The notes beneath the pieces are model-generated. The model was not told the origin of the DNA, made no database searches, and worked only from the letters and a program-made list of their open reading frames with translations. DNA of 64,000 nt from Sphingomonas sp. PsM26 (GTDB lineage Bacteria; Pseudomonadota; Alphaproteobacteria; Sphingomonadales; Sphingomonadaceae): positions 62,001 to 126,000 of the forward strand of contig JARUXA010000006.1 in NCBI GenBank assembly GCA_030433805.1, in the 5' to 3' direction. The number at the start of each line of letters is the position of its first letter. Position 1 is the first letter of the stretch. Positions 18,254-27,388 of this stretch are shown here, piece by piece. The position numbers and the translations under genes are program-made.

Positions 18254-19471
18254 ATGACCGTTGAACCCGTTCGAGAGCCGCGCGGTGCGCGGTTGGCCGT
18301 GTCCTTGTCGGGCACCAATCTCGCGCGTGCCAGCGATTATAACCAGCGCGTCGTTCTTCAGGTCATCCGCAACAGCGAGGAAACCACGCGGGTCGACCTG
18401 TGCCGCACCACCGGGCTGACCGCGCCGACGATCGCCAACATCACGCGCCGGTTGATGGATGCGGGACTGGTCAAGGAGATCGGTCGTCTGCAGGGGCCGC
18501 GCGGGCAACCCGCGATCCGCCTTACGATCGAGCCGCTGGGGTGTGTCGCGATCGGCCTCAACATCGATCGCGATCATTTGACACTGGTCGCGCTGGATCT
18601 GGCCGGGCAGGTCCGTGCGCGGATCGCCAACGATATCCCGTTCGCGCTTCCCGCGGATGTGGTCGCCTTCGTAACCGCGTCGCTCGATCCGTTGCTGGCC
18701 GAGGCGAAGGTCGGACGCGACCGCGTGCTTGGCGTCGGGGTCGCGGTACCGGACGATCTGGGGAACATCGCGCTCCCCGGCCGCCCGGAGCGGTATAGCG
18801 ACTGGGTCAACCTATCGATCCCGGATCTGTTGTCCCCCGTGCTGCCGTGGCCGGTGCTCGTCGACAACGACGCGGCGGCGGCGGCGATCGGGGAGGCGCA
18901 GTCGGGCATGGGCCGTTCGGAGCCGAGCTTCTTCTACATCCTGATCAATTCCGGGCTCGGCGGCGGTTTGATGATCGATCGCCATTATGTCGAGGGCGCG
19001 AACCGGCGCAGCGCGGAACTGGGGCTGCTTCCCGATCCGACCAGCGCGGTCGCTGGCGCGGTGGTCCAGGACATCGTCTCGCTGTCAGCGTTGACGCAGG
19101 CACTGGAAACGGCAGGCATCCGCGTCGCCAGCCCGGCGGACATCGATGCGAGCGACCCGGCGGTACGCGACGTTCTGGATCGCTGGGTCGATGCGGCATC
19201 GCGTGCGTTGATCGCGCCGCTCGTCAGCATCAATTGCCTGATCGACCCGCATACCATCATCATCGGCGGGCGCCTGTCCGAGCCGCTGGTGGATGCGCTG
19301 ATCAAGCGGCTCCATGTGCTGCTCGGCGAGATGCCATTGCCGACGATGGCCCCGATCGTGCGGGCTGCGCTGGGCGGCGACGCGCCGGTTATCGGCGCGG
19401 CGCTGCTGCCTTTCCTCGACCAGTTGCTGCCCTCGGACGCAGCCTTGATGCAGGTCGGGCGGGGCGTCTAG
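18254..19471 (+). CDS. ROK-family transcriptional regulator lacking the usual zinc motif
   Basis: This 405-aa protein is a ROK (NagC/Mlc/XylR-like) repressor. The N-terminal winged helix covers about residues 30-90 (RVDLCRTTGLTAPTIANITRRL), followed by the sugar-kinase-like fold with the LINSGLGGGL glycine motif. The usual region EIGH plus CxCGxxGC is absent: after GANRRSAELGLLPDP the sequence goes straight to a hydrophobic stretch without cysteines, so zinc binding as in canonical ROK proteins is unlikely. AAAGG at 18242-18246 best fits ATG at 18254, with an adjacent ATG at 18251 possible. It probably senses a mannose-derived sugar and controls the divergent GH125-GH92 operon. Confidence 0.88.
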   Translation: MTVEPVREPRGARLAVSLSGTNLARASDYNQRVVLQVIRNSEETTRVDLCRTTGLTAPTIANITRRLMDAGLVKEIGRLQGPRGQPAIRLTIEPLGCVAIGLNIDRDHLTLVALDLAGQVRARIANDIPFALPADVVAFVTASLDPLLAEAKVGRDRVLGVGVAVPDDLGNIALPGRPERYSDWVNLSIPDLLSPVLPWPVLVDNDAAAAAIGEAQSGMGRSEPSFFYILINSGLGGGLMIDRHYVEGANRRSAELGLLPDPTSAVAGAVVQDIVSLSALTQALETAGIRVASPADIDASDPAVRDVLDRWVDAASRALIAPLVSINCLIDPHTIIIGGRLSEPLVDALIKRLHVLLGEMPLPTMAPIVRAALGGDAPVIGAALLPFLDQLLPSDAALMQVGRGV

Positions 19472-19487
19472 CAGCGGCGTCGGTCGC

Positions 19488-20444
19488 TCAGTGGGCGGTG
19501 GCCTTCTTGCCGAACAACGCCATCACGCGTGGCACGATCAGCGCGAGAACGCCGCCTGCGACGAGCCCGACCAGCGCCGATGCGAGCGCGAAACCGAACC
19601 AGTGGCCGACACCGGGAGCGAAGGGCAGCAGGCGAGCAAAGAACGCTGCAATACCCTCGGCGACGTGCGGGATCGTGAGGAGTTGGAACTCTTCTAGCCC
19701 GTGCACGAGGATCCCGCCGCCGACCCACAGCATCGCGACCGTCCCGATCTTCGCCAGCGCGCCGAGCACGACCGGCATCGCCGCGACCATCCCGCGGCCG
19801 ATCGCACGCGACGTCGCGTTCGCGCGCTGCGCCAGATGAAGGCCGATATCGTCCATCTTCACGATCAGCCCAACCACGCCGTAAACACCGGCGGTGATCA
19901 GCAACGACACCGCGATCAGCGCCGCCGCCTGCGTCAGGATCGGCTGGTCCGACACTTCAGACAAGGCGATCGCCATGATTTCGGCGGACAGGATCAGGTC
20001 GGTGCGGACCGCGCCCGCGACCTTGGTGTTCTCGATCGCGGTGGCGTCCTGCCCTTCCAGCGCGGCGTCTTCGGCATGCGCATCGTGGCCGAGCAGCGCA
20101 CCGAGGATCTTCTCCGCGCCTTCGAAGGCGAGATACAGGCCGCCGACCATCAGGATCGGCGTGATGATCCACGGCAGGAACGCGCTGAACAACAACGCAG
20201 CCGGCAACAGGAACAGCAATTTGTTGCGCAGCGACCCCTTGGCGATCCGCCAGATGATCGGAAGCTCGCGCGCCGGGGTCAGCCCGGAGACGTATTTCGG
20301 CGTGACCGCGGCATCGTCCACCACCACGCCGACTGCCTTGGACGATGCCTTGAACGAAGCGGCCGCGACATCGTCAACCGACGCGGCGGCAAGGCGCGCG
20401 ATCGCAGCGACGTCGTCGAGCAGGGCGACCAGACCAGAGGGCAT
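19488..20444 (-). CDS. DUF808 family inner-membrane protein (YedI-like)
   Basis: This 318-aa membrane protein matches the DUF808 family (E. coli YedI). It opens with MPSGLVALLDDVAAIARLAAASVDDVA and continues with KAVGVVVDDAAVTPKYV, as is characteristic of the family, then several hydrophobic segments (LLFLLPAALLFSAF, ILTQAAALIAVSLLITAGVYG, TVAMLWVGGGILVHGLEE). The function is unknown. It converges on the ROK gene with 16 nt between stops. No operon partner is evident. Confidence 0.88.
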   Translation of the reverse strand: MPSGLVALLDDVAAIARLAAASVDDVAAASFKASSKAVGVVVDDAAVTPKYVSGLTPARELPIIWRIAKGSLRNKLLFLLPAALLFSAFLPWIITPILMVGGLYLAFEGAEKILGALLGHDAHAEDAALEGQDATAIENTKVAGAVRTDLILSAEIMAIALSEVSDQPILTQAAALIAVSLLITAGVYGVVGLIVKMDDIGLHLAQRANATSRAIGRGMVAAMPVVLGALAKIGTVAMLWVGGGILVHGLEEFQLLTIPHVAEGIAAFFARLLPFAPGVGHWFGFALASALVGLVAGGVLALIVPRVMALFGKKATAH

Positions 20445-20617
20445 GTGAAGGCTTTCGATTGGACGAGACGGGCGCCGGGACGTCCGGTCTCAAGGGAACA
20501 CCGCTGCTTGCTTATCGATCCGTACGCCCCGCGCAACACTCCGTCAGGATGGGCGATGCAGCAACGCTGGAAATGAGATACAATCGATACAGGCCGTCAT
20601 GGCCGGGGGAGAGGACA

Positions 20618-21403
20618 ATGCGGACGATGTGGACGGGTCTTGTTGCAACAGGGTTGATCGCGGGGGCCGTGGTATCGGTTAACGCCAATGCCGCGTCGGT
20701 GGCGGTCGCCTCCAAGCACAATCCCAAGGAGACGCAACGCGCAGTCGCCAAGGCCCTGGCCGATCCGGCGCGCGCCGATGCGCAGGGCGACGATGCGCGG
20801 CGCAAGGCGGCGGACGTGCTTGCGTTCGCGGGTGTCGGGCCGGGGGACGAGGTGGTCGATTTCTTCCCGGGTGCCGGATATTGGACGCGGATCCTGTCGG
20901 GCACGGTGGGCAAGGCCGGGCACGTCTATGCGATCTGGCCCGCGGCGGGCGCCAAATATGCCGAGAAAACGCTTCCCGCGCTGGAGGCACGGCATCTCTC
21001 GAACACTTCGCTGACGGTCATGTCGGGACCGAGCATCCGCGCGTCCGAGCCGGTCGACCTGTTCTGGACCGTGCAGAACTACCACGACGTCGCCAACACG
21101 CCTGCGGGCGAAGCGGCGATCGACGCGTTCAACAAGCAGGTGTTCGCGGCGCTGAAGCCTGGCGGCACCTATGTCGTGATCGACCATGCCGACGCACCCG
21201 GCAGCGGGCTGGCGGGCACGTCGACCAAACACCGGATCGATCCCGCCGCGGTCAAGGCGGAGGTCGTCAAGGCGGGCTTCGTGTTCGACGGCGAAAGCGA
21301 TGCGCTGCGCAACCCCGCTGACGACCATAATGCGGCGGTGTTCGATCCGGCGATCCGCGGAAAGACCGATCAGTTCGTTTATCGTTTCCGCAAACCGCGC
21401 TAA
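20618..21403 (+). CDS. Exported SAM-methyltransferase-like protein
   Basis: This 261-aa protein has a Sec signal (MRTMWTGLVATGLIAGAVVSVNANA) followed by a class I methyltransferase-like fold. The motif I equivalent is EVVDFFPGAGYWTRIL, then an AGHVYAIWP strand, NYHDVANT and LKPGGTYVVIDHADAPG. Such exported methyltransferase-like proteins are common in sphingomonads, but it is unclear whether SAM is available outside the cytoplasm, so activity is uncertain. ATG at 20618 with GGGGGAGAGG before it was chosen over longer frames. The gene stands alone between oppositely oriented genes. Confidence 0.8.
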   Translation: MRTMWTGLVATGLIAGAVVSVNANAASVAVASKHNPKETQRAVAKALADPARADAQGDDARRKAADVLAFAGVGPGDEVVDFFPGAGYWTRILSGTVGKAGHVYAIWPAAGAKYAEKTLPALEARHLSNTSLTVMSGPSIRASEPVDLFWTVQNYHDVANTPAGEAAIDAFNKQVFAALKPGGTYVVIDHADAPGSGLAGTSTKHRIDPAAVKAEVVKAGFVFDGESDALRNPADDHNAAVFDPAIRGKTDQFVYRFRKPR

Positions 21404-21437
21404 AGCCGGTCCGGACTGCGCGATCCCGCCGTGGCCG

Positions 21438-23036
21438 TCAGGCGGCGACGGCGTGGTCGTCCTGCAGAAACGACACGAACCGATCGGTCGACCGCAGCAG
21501 GTCGCGCGCGCTGACGGCGAGTTCGCCCGCGCTTTTGCTGACGTCGGCAGAGAGCGACGATGCGGTGCCCCCGGCGCGGGCAACGTCGGTGATCCGCCGT
21601 TCGACCTCGTCCGCGGTCGATGCCGCGCGGTCTGCGCCGGCGTCGACGTCTTCTGCCGTGGAGCGCTGTTCGGCGACCGCCGTCGCGATCCCGGATGCCG
21701 CCAGCGAGACCTGCCGGATCGCACCGTTGACGCTGTTGAGCTTGGTGCTGGTGTCCGCGACGCCTTCGCGAATGCCGGAAATGAGGTTGCCGATGCGGTC
21801 GCTCGCACGCGTCGTATCGGCGGACAGCGCCTTCACCTCGCCCGCGACAACCGCGAAGCCGCGGCCTGCGTCACCAGCGCGTGCGGCCTCGATCGTCGCG
21901 TTGAGCGCGAGCAAATTGGTCTTCGCCGCGATCTTGCGGATGTCGTCGAGGAAGCCTTCGATCTGGACCGCGTGCCCCTCCAGCATCGCGACGGTCTCGA
22001 CGCTGCGCTTGGCCTCCGCGCTGGCGGTCTCGGTCAGGACCGACTGACGATCCGCGGCAATCGCGATGGTCTGGACGGATTGCGACAGCGTGCGGATCGA
22101 CGCCGCGACCTGTGCGATGTCCACCGCCGCGCGCCCGGCCCCCGCCGCGGCTTCGTCCGCATCGTGCGTCGTGCTGTCGGTCAGATCCTCGAGCTTTACC
22201 GCCGACTGTTCGAGCCGCTGGGTCGAATCGCCGATCATTTTAATGACGGACGTTACCGACCGCTCGAATTCGTTCGCGATGGTGACGAGTTCGGCGCGGC
22301 GTTCCTGCGCGGTGCGGCGCGCCTCTTCTTCACGGTGCTGGCGTTCGCGGGCGGCGTCGGCGGCGGCGAAGCGCGCTTGCTGCATTGCGTGTTCGGTCTG
22401 GCGCTGGCCATCCTCGGCAGTCCTGGCCAGTTCTCGCGCGCGCTGGAGCGCTGCCTGTTGCCCGAGGATCAGCCGTTCGAGCTGGATCGTCAGCGCGGCG
22501 AGAACGCCGAATTGCAGGCCGACCGCGACGACGTGAAACAGGATCCGCCCGATATTGCCCGTCCCCGAAAACACATATTGCGGCGCAAGCCATTCCAGCG
22601 ACACGTGGTGCAGCGCGGCCAGCACCGTCGCGAGTGCAATCGGGCGCCAGTCGGCCAGAATAACCAACGCCGCCATGCCGACGAAGAAATACATGTGCGC
22701 GTCCATCTGCCAGGCATGGCCCTTCAGCAGGAAGACGAGCATCGCGGGAAGGATCGCCGCGGTCGACCCCATCAGTGTCCGCGCCGGTGCATCATATCGC
22801 CCCCGCAGAGCGACCAGTGTCGGGGCGATATTGATCGCCACGCCGATGACGATCAGCGGCAACCCGGCTCCCGCGCCGAGCGCGCTATTGCCGATCAGCA
22901 GCAGGGCAAGCGAGAGCCACCCGATCAAGGCCCAGATCCGCACGCCACGGCGCCGCATTGTATCGAGCGGATTGCCGGGGATGGCATCGCCGGTGAAGGT
23001 CGAGAGCCTGGTCATCATCGTGGACAAGCGGTTCAT
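21438..23036 (-). CDS. Methyl-accepting chemotaxis protein with six-helix membrane sensor region
   Basis: This 532-aa chemoreceptor has six hydrophobic segments in the first about 200 residues (including AHMYFFVGMAALVILADW and WRPIALATVLAALHHVSLEWL), no large periplasmic domain, a charged coiled-coil linker (ARELARTAEDGQRQTEHAMQ) and a signalling domain. The conserved hairpin tip is NLLALNATIEAARAGDAGRGFAVVAGEV, present as NLLALNATIEAARAG followed by GRGFAVVAGEV. It would modulate CheA/CheW, but no che genes are in view. Its start overlaps the preceding small ORF by 4 nt (ATGA), implying translational coupling. Confidence 0.92.
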   Translation of the reverse strand: MNRLSTMMTRLSTFTGDAIPGNPLDTMRRRGVRIWALIGWLSLALLLIGNSALGAGAGLPLIVIGVAINIAPTLVALRGRYDAPARTLMGSTAAILPAMLVFLLKGHAWQMDAHMYFFVGMAALVILADWRPIALATVLAALHHVSLEWLAPQYVFSGTGNIGRILFHVVAVGLQFGVLAALTIQLERLILGQQAALQRARELARTAEDGQRQTEHAMQQARFAAADAARERQHREEEARRTAQERRAELVTIANEFERSVTSVIKMIGDSTQRLEQSAVKLEDLTDSTTHDADEAAAGAGRAAVDIAQVAASIRTLSQSVQTIAIAADRQSVLTETASAEAKRSVETVAMLEGHAVQIEGFLDDIRKIAAKTNLLALNATIEAARAGDAGRGFAVVAGEVKALSADTTRASDRIGNLISGIREGVADTSTKLNSVNGAIRQVSLAASGIATAVAEQRSTAEDVDAGADRAASTADEVERRITDVARAGGTASSLSADVSKSAGELAVSARDLLRSTDRFVSFLQDDHAVAA

Positions 23037-23350
23037 GCGACGGTCTCCAGAGCGCTCGCGTCACCACACCCGGTCGGCAGGCTGGCGAGGATCAGCACGT
23101 CGCCGGTCGGAATGTGACGGGCAATTTGCGCGCGATTGCCGACCACCACGAGCGAGCCGGGAAACGGCCCCTTGCCCAGCAGCATTGCGCCACCCGCGCG
23201 CGCAAGCGTTGCGACCGACGCGACGTTTTGATGAAGCGGCACCAGCATCATCGCACCCGATCGAGGCGGCCACAACGCCATCCCGAGCAGCGATGCGCTA
23301 ATCGCCGTCACGTGAAGGGAAAGGACAATGGCGGTCGAGGAATGGCGCAT
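23033..23350 (-). CDS. Small hypothetical protein coupled to the chemoreceptor
   Basis: This 105-aa protein of unrecognised family has one N-terminal hydrophobic segment (STAIVLSLHVTAISASLLGMALW) that may anchor it or act as a signal. The remainder is soluble-looking, with GNRAQIARHIPTGDVLILASLPTGC. Its stop overlaps the chemoreceptor start by 4 nt on the same strand, so it may belong to the same sensory unit. No family assignment can be made from the sequence. Confidence 0.6.
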   Translation of the reverse strand: MRHSSTAIVLSLHVTAISASLLGMALWPPRSGAMMLVPLHQNVASVATLARAGGAMLLGKGPFPGSLVVVGNRAQIARHIPTGDVLILASLPTGCGDASALETVA

Positions 23351-23445
23351 CCGACCGAATTACGGTGTCGCGGTTAATAGCAGGTAAGTCAGGCGGCAAC
23401 ATCGCATGAGACTTTAGTTGGAGCGCCGCCGATATCTTCGATTTG

Positions 23446-24498
23446 TCAGTCGCGCGTCGCGCGCAAGGTCGCGCGGACGCCTGTGCCGATGCTGTCATAT
23501 TCGACGATCGTCTGCAGGCTCTGCGCCATCGCGCGGATGAGCTTGGTCCCGACGCCCGTGCCTTGCGGCGTGGCGTCTGGCCCCATGCCAACCCCGTCGT
23601 CTTCCACGGCGAGCCAGAAATGCGCCTCGCCATCCCCCCGAAGCGATACGCGGACTTCGCCGCCACCGGTCGGATAGGCATATTTGCACGCATTGCTGAC
23701 GAGTTCGGTGACGATCACACCGAGCGACACCGCACGATCGGTGGCAAGCCGGATCGGTTCCGCAAACAGCGACAGCACGCGCGGTGCGGTCGGCGTTGAC
23801 CAGGTTTCGCCGAGTTCGTCGACCAGCGCCTTCAGATATTCGCGCATGTCGACCTGTTCGACATCGTTGCTGGTATAGAGACGGCGGTGGACCTGCGCGA
23901 TCGCGGCGATCCGGCGCTGCGTATCCTCCAGCGCGAGACGCGCACCGTCATCCTGCAAGGCAGCGGATTGCATCCGCACCATCGCAGACACGATCTGCAG
24001 ACTGTTGGCGACGCGGTGGTTGACCTCGCGCAGCAGCGCCTCGAGCCGCGCGTTGCTGGCGCGCAACTGGTCCTCGGCGGCGGCCTTGTCACGCTCGAGC
24101 GCAGCGCGTTCGAGCACCTGTTCGAACGCGCTAGCCAGCAGGTCGAAGAAGTCGCTGCCGATCGTCTTGACGACATAGTCGGACGCACCCGCCTTGAGCG
24201 CTGCTACCGCGATGCGACCTTCCTCGGACCCGGTGACGTACACCACCGGCGGCGAGACCGGGAGTTTGCGGATCGCCTCCAGCGTCTCGATCCCGTCCAT
24301 GCCCGGCATGTAATGGTCGACTGCGATCAGATCGAAGGCGTGTTGCTGCGCAAGGGCAAGCCCTTCGGCACCGCCCTCGGCAACGGTCACGATGAAGCCA
24401 TGTCGCGACAAGGACCGCGCCGCGAGCCGCCGCAGGCCCGCGTCGTCATCGATATAGAGGACCGCCGGTCCGGTGCCAGGTTCGGCGGTTGCGATCAC
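23446..24498 (-). CDS. Receiver-HRxxN (HisKA_2) hybrid sensor kinase, PakF-like
   Basis: This 350-aa soluble protein has an N-terminal receiver domain (residues 13-125, phospho-acceptor Asp61 in VDHYMPGMDG, Lys111), a short coiled coil, then a HisKA_2 domain with LREVNHRVANSLQ (His161, HRxxN signature) and an HATPase domain (VTELVSNACKYA, VEDDGVGMG, GTGVGTKLI). HRxxN kinases of sphingomonads feed the general stress response regulator PhyR, and the receiver-first architecture resembles S. melonis PakF, which is driven by an adjacent kinase. The start overlaps the upstream response regulator stop by 4 nt. The assignment to that pathway is an inference from architecture and gene order. Confidence 0.88.
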   Translation of the reverse strand: MIATAEPGTGPAVLYIDDDAGLRRLAARSLSRHGFIVTVAEGGAEGLALAQQHAFDLIAVDHYMPGMDGIETLEAIRKLPVSPPVVYVTGSEEGRIAVAALKAGASDYVVKTIGSDFFDLLASAFEQVLERAALERDKAAAEDQLRASNARLEALLREVNHRVANSLQIVSAMVRMQSAALQDDGARLALEDTQRRIAAIAQVHRRLYTSNDVEQVDMREYLKALVDELGETWSTPTAPRVLSLFAEPIRLATDRAVSLGVIVTELVSNACKYAYPTGGGEVRVSLRGDGEAHFWLAVEDDGVGMGPDATPQGTGVGTKLIRAMAQSLQTIVEYDSIGTGVRATLRATRD

Positions 24499-24944
24499 CC
24501 GTGGCCCTCGGCGTCGGGAACCTGGATCACCGACAGGAACAGGCCGAGCTGGCGGATCGCCTGGGCGAAGCTTTCGTAATTGACCGGCTTGGTGATGTAG
24601 ACGTTACAGCCCAGATCATAGCAGCGCTGGATCTCGACCTTGTCGTCGGTGGTGGTGAGCACCACGACGGGGGTGCGCTTGAGCGGACCGTCCGACCCCT
24701 TGATCCGCGCGAGAATGTCGATCCCGCCCATGTCGGGCAGGTTGAGATCGAGCAGCACCAGCGCCGGGCCACCGCGCCCCGGGCCGTTGTCGGCGTTGAA
24801 CAGATATTCGAGCGCGCTGGTGCCGTCGGTGAAATGCTGGATTTCGTTCAGGATGCCTGCACGGCGGATGTTCTTCTCGATCAACCGGGCGTGACCTTCG
24901 TCATCCTCGATCATGATGATGCTGACGGTCTGGTGGTCGGTCAT
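24495..24944 (-). CDS. Single-domain response regulator (Rcp/CheY-like)
   Basis: This 149-aa stand-alone receiver has acidic pocket IIMIEDDEGH, phospho-acceptor Asp66 (LLDLNLPDMGG), VVLTTTDD and Lys in YITKPVNYESF. It has no output domain. The loops match the Rcp1 type that normally accompanies histidine kinases with a cytoplasmic bacteriophytochrome-like core. ATG at 24944 follows the upstream kinase stop by one base, and its stop overlaps the downstream receiver-kinase start. It is probably a phospho-sink or intermediary between the two kinases. Confidence 0.9.
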   Translation of the reverse strand: MTDHQTVSIIMIEDDEGHARLIEKNIRRAGILNEIQHFTDGTSALEYLFNADNGPGRGGPALVLLDLNLPDMGGIDILARIKGSDGPLKRTPVVVLTTTDDKVEIQRCYDLGCNVYITKPVNYESFAQAIRQLGLFLSVIQVPDAEGHG

Positions 24945-24945
24945 G

Positions 24946-26466
24946 TCAACGTCCTCGGGTGTCGGTCTTGGGTTCGGCATACGTTGCCGGCAGTGTCAGG
25001 CGGAAGGTTGCACCACGTCCCAATTCGGACGCGACGTCGATCACCCCGCCGAGGCGATACGCCAACGCACGGACATGCGCGAGTCCGATCCCTTCACCGG
25101 GCTGGTCCTGCGTCCCGGAGCGGCGGAACAGGTCGAAGACGCGGCTGTGGTCCGACGGGGCAATGCCGCGGCCATTGTCCTCGATCTCATAGTGAATGCG
25201 CTTGCCGTCACGCTTCCCGCGCACGACGATCCGGCCCGGGCGCTTGGGATCGAGATATTTCACCGCATTTTCGATCAGGTTGGAGAAGATCTGCTCTACC
25301 GCCAATCGGTCGCTGACCAGATCCGGCAGCGGTTGCTCGATCGTCAGGATCGTGTCGCGTTGTTCCATCTGCTGCGTCAGGCTCGCGCCGATCCCGTCGA
25401 TCAGCGTCGTCATGTCGAGCTGTTCGGCGGCAATCACGCGGCGGCCCTGGCGCGACAGCTTGAGGATCGCGTTGATCAGACGGTCCATCTTCTGCGTCGA
25501 GGTGCGGATGAAACGAATCGCCTCGGGCAGATCCTCGCGGGCGGCAAAGCGGACGTCCTCGGTGACGAGCTCGGGGGCGCGTTCCTCGGCGCGATCGATC
25601 AGTTCGCCGATCGTCCCCGTCGCCGCCTCGAGTTCAGCCGTGAACCCCATGACGTTGACCAGCGGACTTCTGAGGTCGTGGCTGACGATATAGGCGAAAC
25701 GCTGAATCTCTTCGTTCGCACGACTCAGGTCGGCGGTGCGTTCCTCGACCAGATCCTCAAGCGTATCGGCAAAATCGCGGATCGCGTCGCGCGACGTGGC
25801 CAGCTCGCGTGTGTAGCGCAACAGCGTCACGAGCGTGATGATCGCGACCAGGACCAGCAGCAGGCCGGCACAGATCAACGTGATGTAGAAGACCCGGACG
25901 CTCGCCTGCTGTGCGGCATCGCGGATCGCCAGCAAGCGCTGTTCTTCCGCGATCATCCCGTCTGCGAGCGTCCGTACCGCGCGCATTCGGCGGATACTCG
26001 TCTCCTGCTGAAACTGGACGAGCGCGGCCGACTGGTCGCCGCGCACCGACAGGCTGATCGTGCGCTCACGGTGCTGCTCAAGATCGGCGATCTGCCGGCG
26101 CAGCGTGGCGACCTTGGACTGTTGTCCCGGGTTGTCTGCGGTAAGCGTAGCGATCCGCCCGATCGCGCCGGGGAGGGCGGCCATGACGGTGCGATAGGAT
26201 TGCAGATACGCCGTGTCACTGGTCAGCAGGAACCCGCGTCGGGCCGTCTCGCTTTGCTCGATCAGCACGCGCGCGCGGTTGATCGCGATCTCCACCTGAT
26301 AGGTATGGCCGACATCGGCGGTGTGCTGCTCATTCTGTGCGGTTGACCATGCCGCGGCGACTCCGGCGACGATCAACGCGAAGAACCCCAGCGCCATGCA
26401 GGTCACCAGGAAACGGCCCATGCGCCCTTCACTGACGCTGAAACCGGGAAGCAACCGCCTGTACAT
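24946..26466 (-). CDS. Membrane sensor histidine kinase with CHASE3 domain
   Basis: This 506-aa kinase has TM1 at residues 18-40, a periplasmic CHASE3 domain at about 42-188 (IEQSETARRGFLLTSD is diagnostic) and TM2 at 191-217. A coiled coil, HisKA with the phospho-acceptor in FAYIVSHDLRSPL (His263), and HATPase boxes NLIENAVKYL, IEDNGRGIAPSD and GEGIGLAHV follow. ATG at 26466 was chosen because AAGGA lies 7 nt before it; two earlier in-frame starts have no ribosome site. It is the first gene of a three-gene operon and is the likely sensory input, comparable to KipF in S. melonis. Confidence 0.9.
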   Translation of the reverse strand: MYRRLLPGFSVSEGRMGRFLVTCMALGFFALIVAGVAAAWSTAQNEQHTADVGHTYQVEIAINRARVLIEQSETARRGFLLTSDTAYLQSYRTVMAALPGAIGRIATLTADNPGQQSKVATLRRQIADLEQHRERTISLSVRGDQSAALVQFQQETSIRRMRAVRTLADGMIAEEQRLLAIRDAAQQASVRVFYITLICAGLLLVLVAIITLVTLLRYTRELATSRDAIRDFADTLEDLVEERTADLSRANEEIQRFAYIVSHDLRSPLVNVMGFTAELEAATGTIGELIDRAEERAPELVTEDVRFAAREDLPEAIRFIRTSTQKMDRLINAILKLSRQGRRVIAAEQLDMTTLIDGIGASLTQQMEQRDTILTIEQPLPDLVSDRLAVEQIFSNLIENAVKYLDPKRPGRIVVRGKRDGKRIHYEIEDNGRGIAPSDHSRVFDLFRRSGTQDQPGEGIGLAHVRALAYRLGGVIDVASELGRGATFRLTLPATYAEPKTDTRGR

Positions 26467-26540
26467 GCGGTCGTCCTTACGCATCGGCAACGATAAACAC
26501 CAGTACCGCCGCACTAACGCCGATCAAGCAACTTGTGGCT

Positions 26541-27305
26541 TTAGAGCAACTTCCCTTGCGGAGAAGGTCGACCCACGACACCACCGCCACGCCGCCGGGC
26601 TAGCTCGGTCTCGGCGGTGAAGCGAACGTCCATGTCGCGATCGCCCAGCATGATCGAAAGCGAATCGTCGCTGATCTCCTGCCAGCTCTTGCCGCGATCC
26701 GGCCCGGGGCGAATCACGCGCGGTAACAGGCCAGGGACCGCCGACCAGGCGAGCAGTTGCTCGGGGCCGACCTCATTGAGCATGTCGCGCAGGTGGAACG
26801 CGGTGACATAGGCGTCGGGGAAGGCCCGATGCGCGGGCAGGCCGCGTTCATGGATCATCCCTTCGGGTTTGCGCCAGTAGCGTAGCATCTGGTTGGAGAA
26901 GCTCGGCGTGTCGGGCCACAGCCGCAGCGCGCATTTCCAAGTGCAGATCCACGGCGCGCCGCGCGTCAGCGGGGTCGTGCAGAACTTCTGTTCGTAATCC
27001 GCGCGGTGCGCCGCGAGCGCGATCCGGCGTGGATAGGGATCGAGCACCCCGCGCGCGACGTCATGCCAGAACGGTGCGTCGGCGACCTGTTCGTCGAGGA
27101 TGTGGTGGATCGCCTGCGTCAGCGGCGGGATCGGGCGACCGGGGTTGACGAGGCGCGCGCCGCCTTCGCCTTCGATCTCCCAGCGGCCGTCCTTCTGGAG
27201 CGCGACGTCCTGCCAGCCGATTTCGCACACGCCGTGGATCGGCGGGCCTTCGCCGGTGGTCTCTAGGTCGATGACGCGGATGATCTGGGGAGCGGGGGGA
27301 GGCAT
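26541..27305 (-). CDS. DEDDh 3'-5' exonuclease domain protein
   Basis: This 254-aa protein has an exonuclease RNase T/DNA pol III epsilon-like fold: Exo I is RVIDLETTG (Asp13, Glu15), Exo II is in ALAAHRADYEQKF, and Exo III is in PAHRAFPDAYVTAFHL (His/Asp). A C-terminal extension of about 60 residues (SWQEISDDSLSIMLGDRDMDVRFTAETELARRR) resembles a tail found in some standalone DnaQ-like proteins. The substrate (DNA or RNA) is not evident. It is transcribed away from the signalling operon and is followed by an intergenic hairpin shared with the phosphomannomutase gene. Confidence 0.85.
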   Translation of the reverse strand: MPPPAPQIIRVIDLETTGEGPPIHGVCEIGWQDVALQKDGRWEIEGEGGARLVNPGRPIPPLTQAIHHILDEQVADAPFWHDVARGVLDPYPRRIALAAHRADYEQKFCTTPLTRGAPWICTWKCALRLWPDTPSFSNQMLRYWRKPEGMIHERGLPAHRAFPDAYVTAFHLRDMLNEVGPEQLLAWSAVPGLLPRVIRPGPDRGKSWQEISDDSLSIMLGDRDMDVRFTAETELARRRGGGVVGRPSPQGKLL

Positions 27306-27349
27306 TGCGCCTAAGTGGCGTGTTTAGCCGAGGATTGCGAGGGGCGTAT

Positions 27350-27380
27350 CCGTCACCCCGGGACGAACCCGGGGTGACGG
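27350..27380. repeat. Perfect 13-bp hairpin repeat (CGTCACCCCGGG type)
   Basis: CCGTCACCCCGGG (27350-27362) and its exact complement (27368-27380) flank a 5-nt loop ACGAA. It sits 9 nt beyond the phosphomannomutase stop codon, so it can act as that gene's terminator on the minus strand although no T-run follows. It looks like a dispersed extragenic palindrome; no second copy was seen here. Confidence 0.7.
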
Positions 27381-27388
27381 TCCAACGC

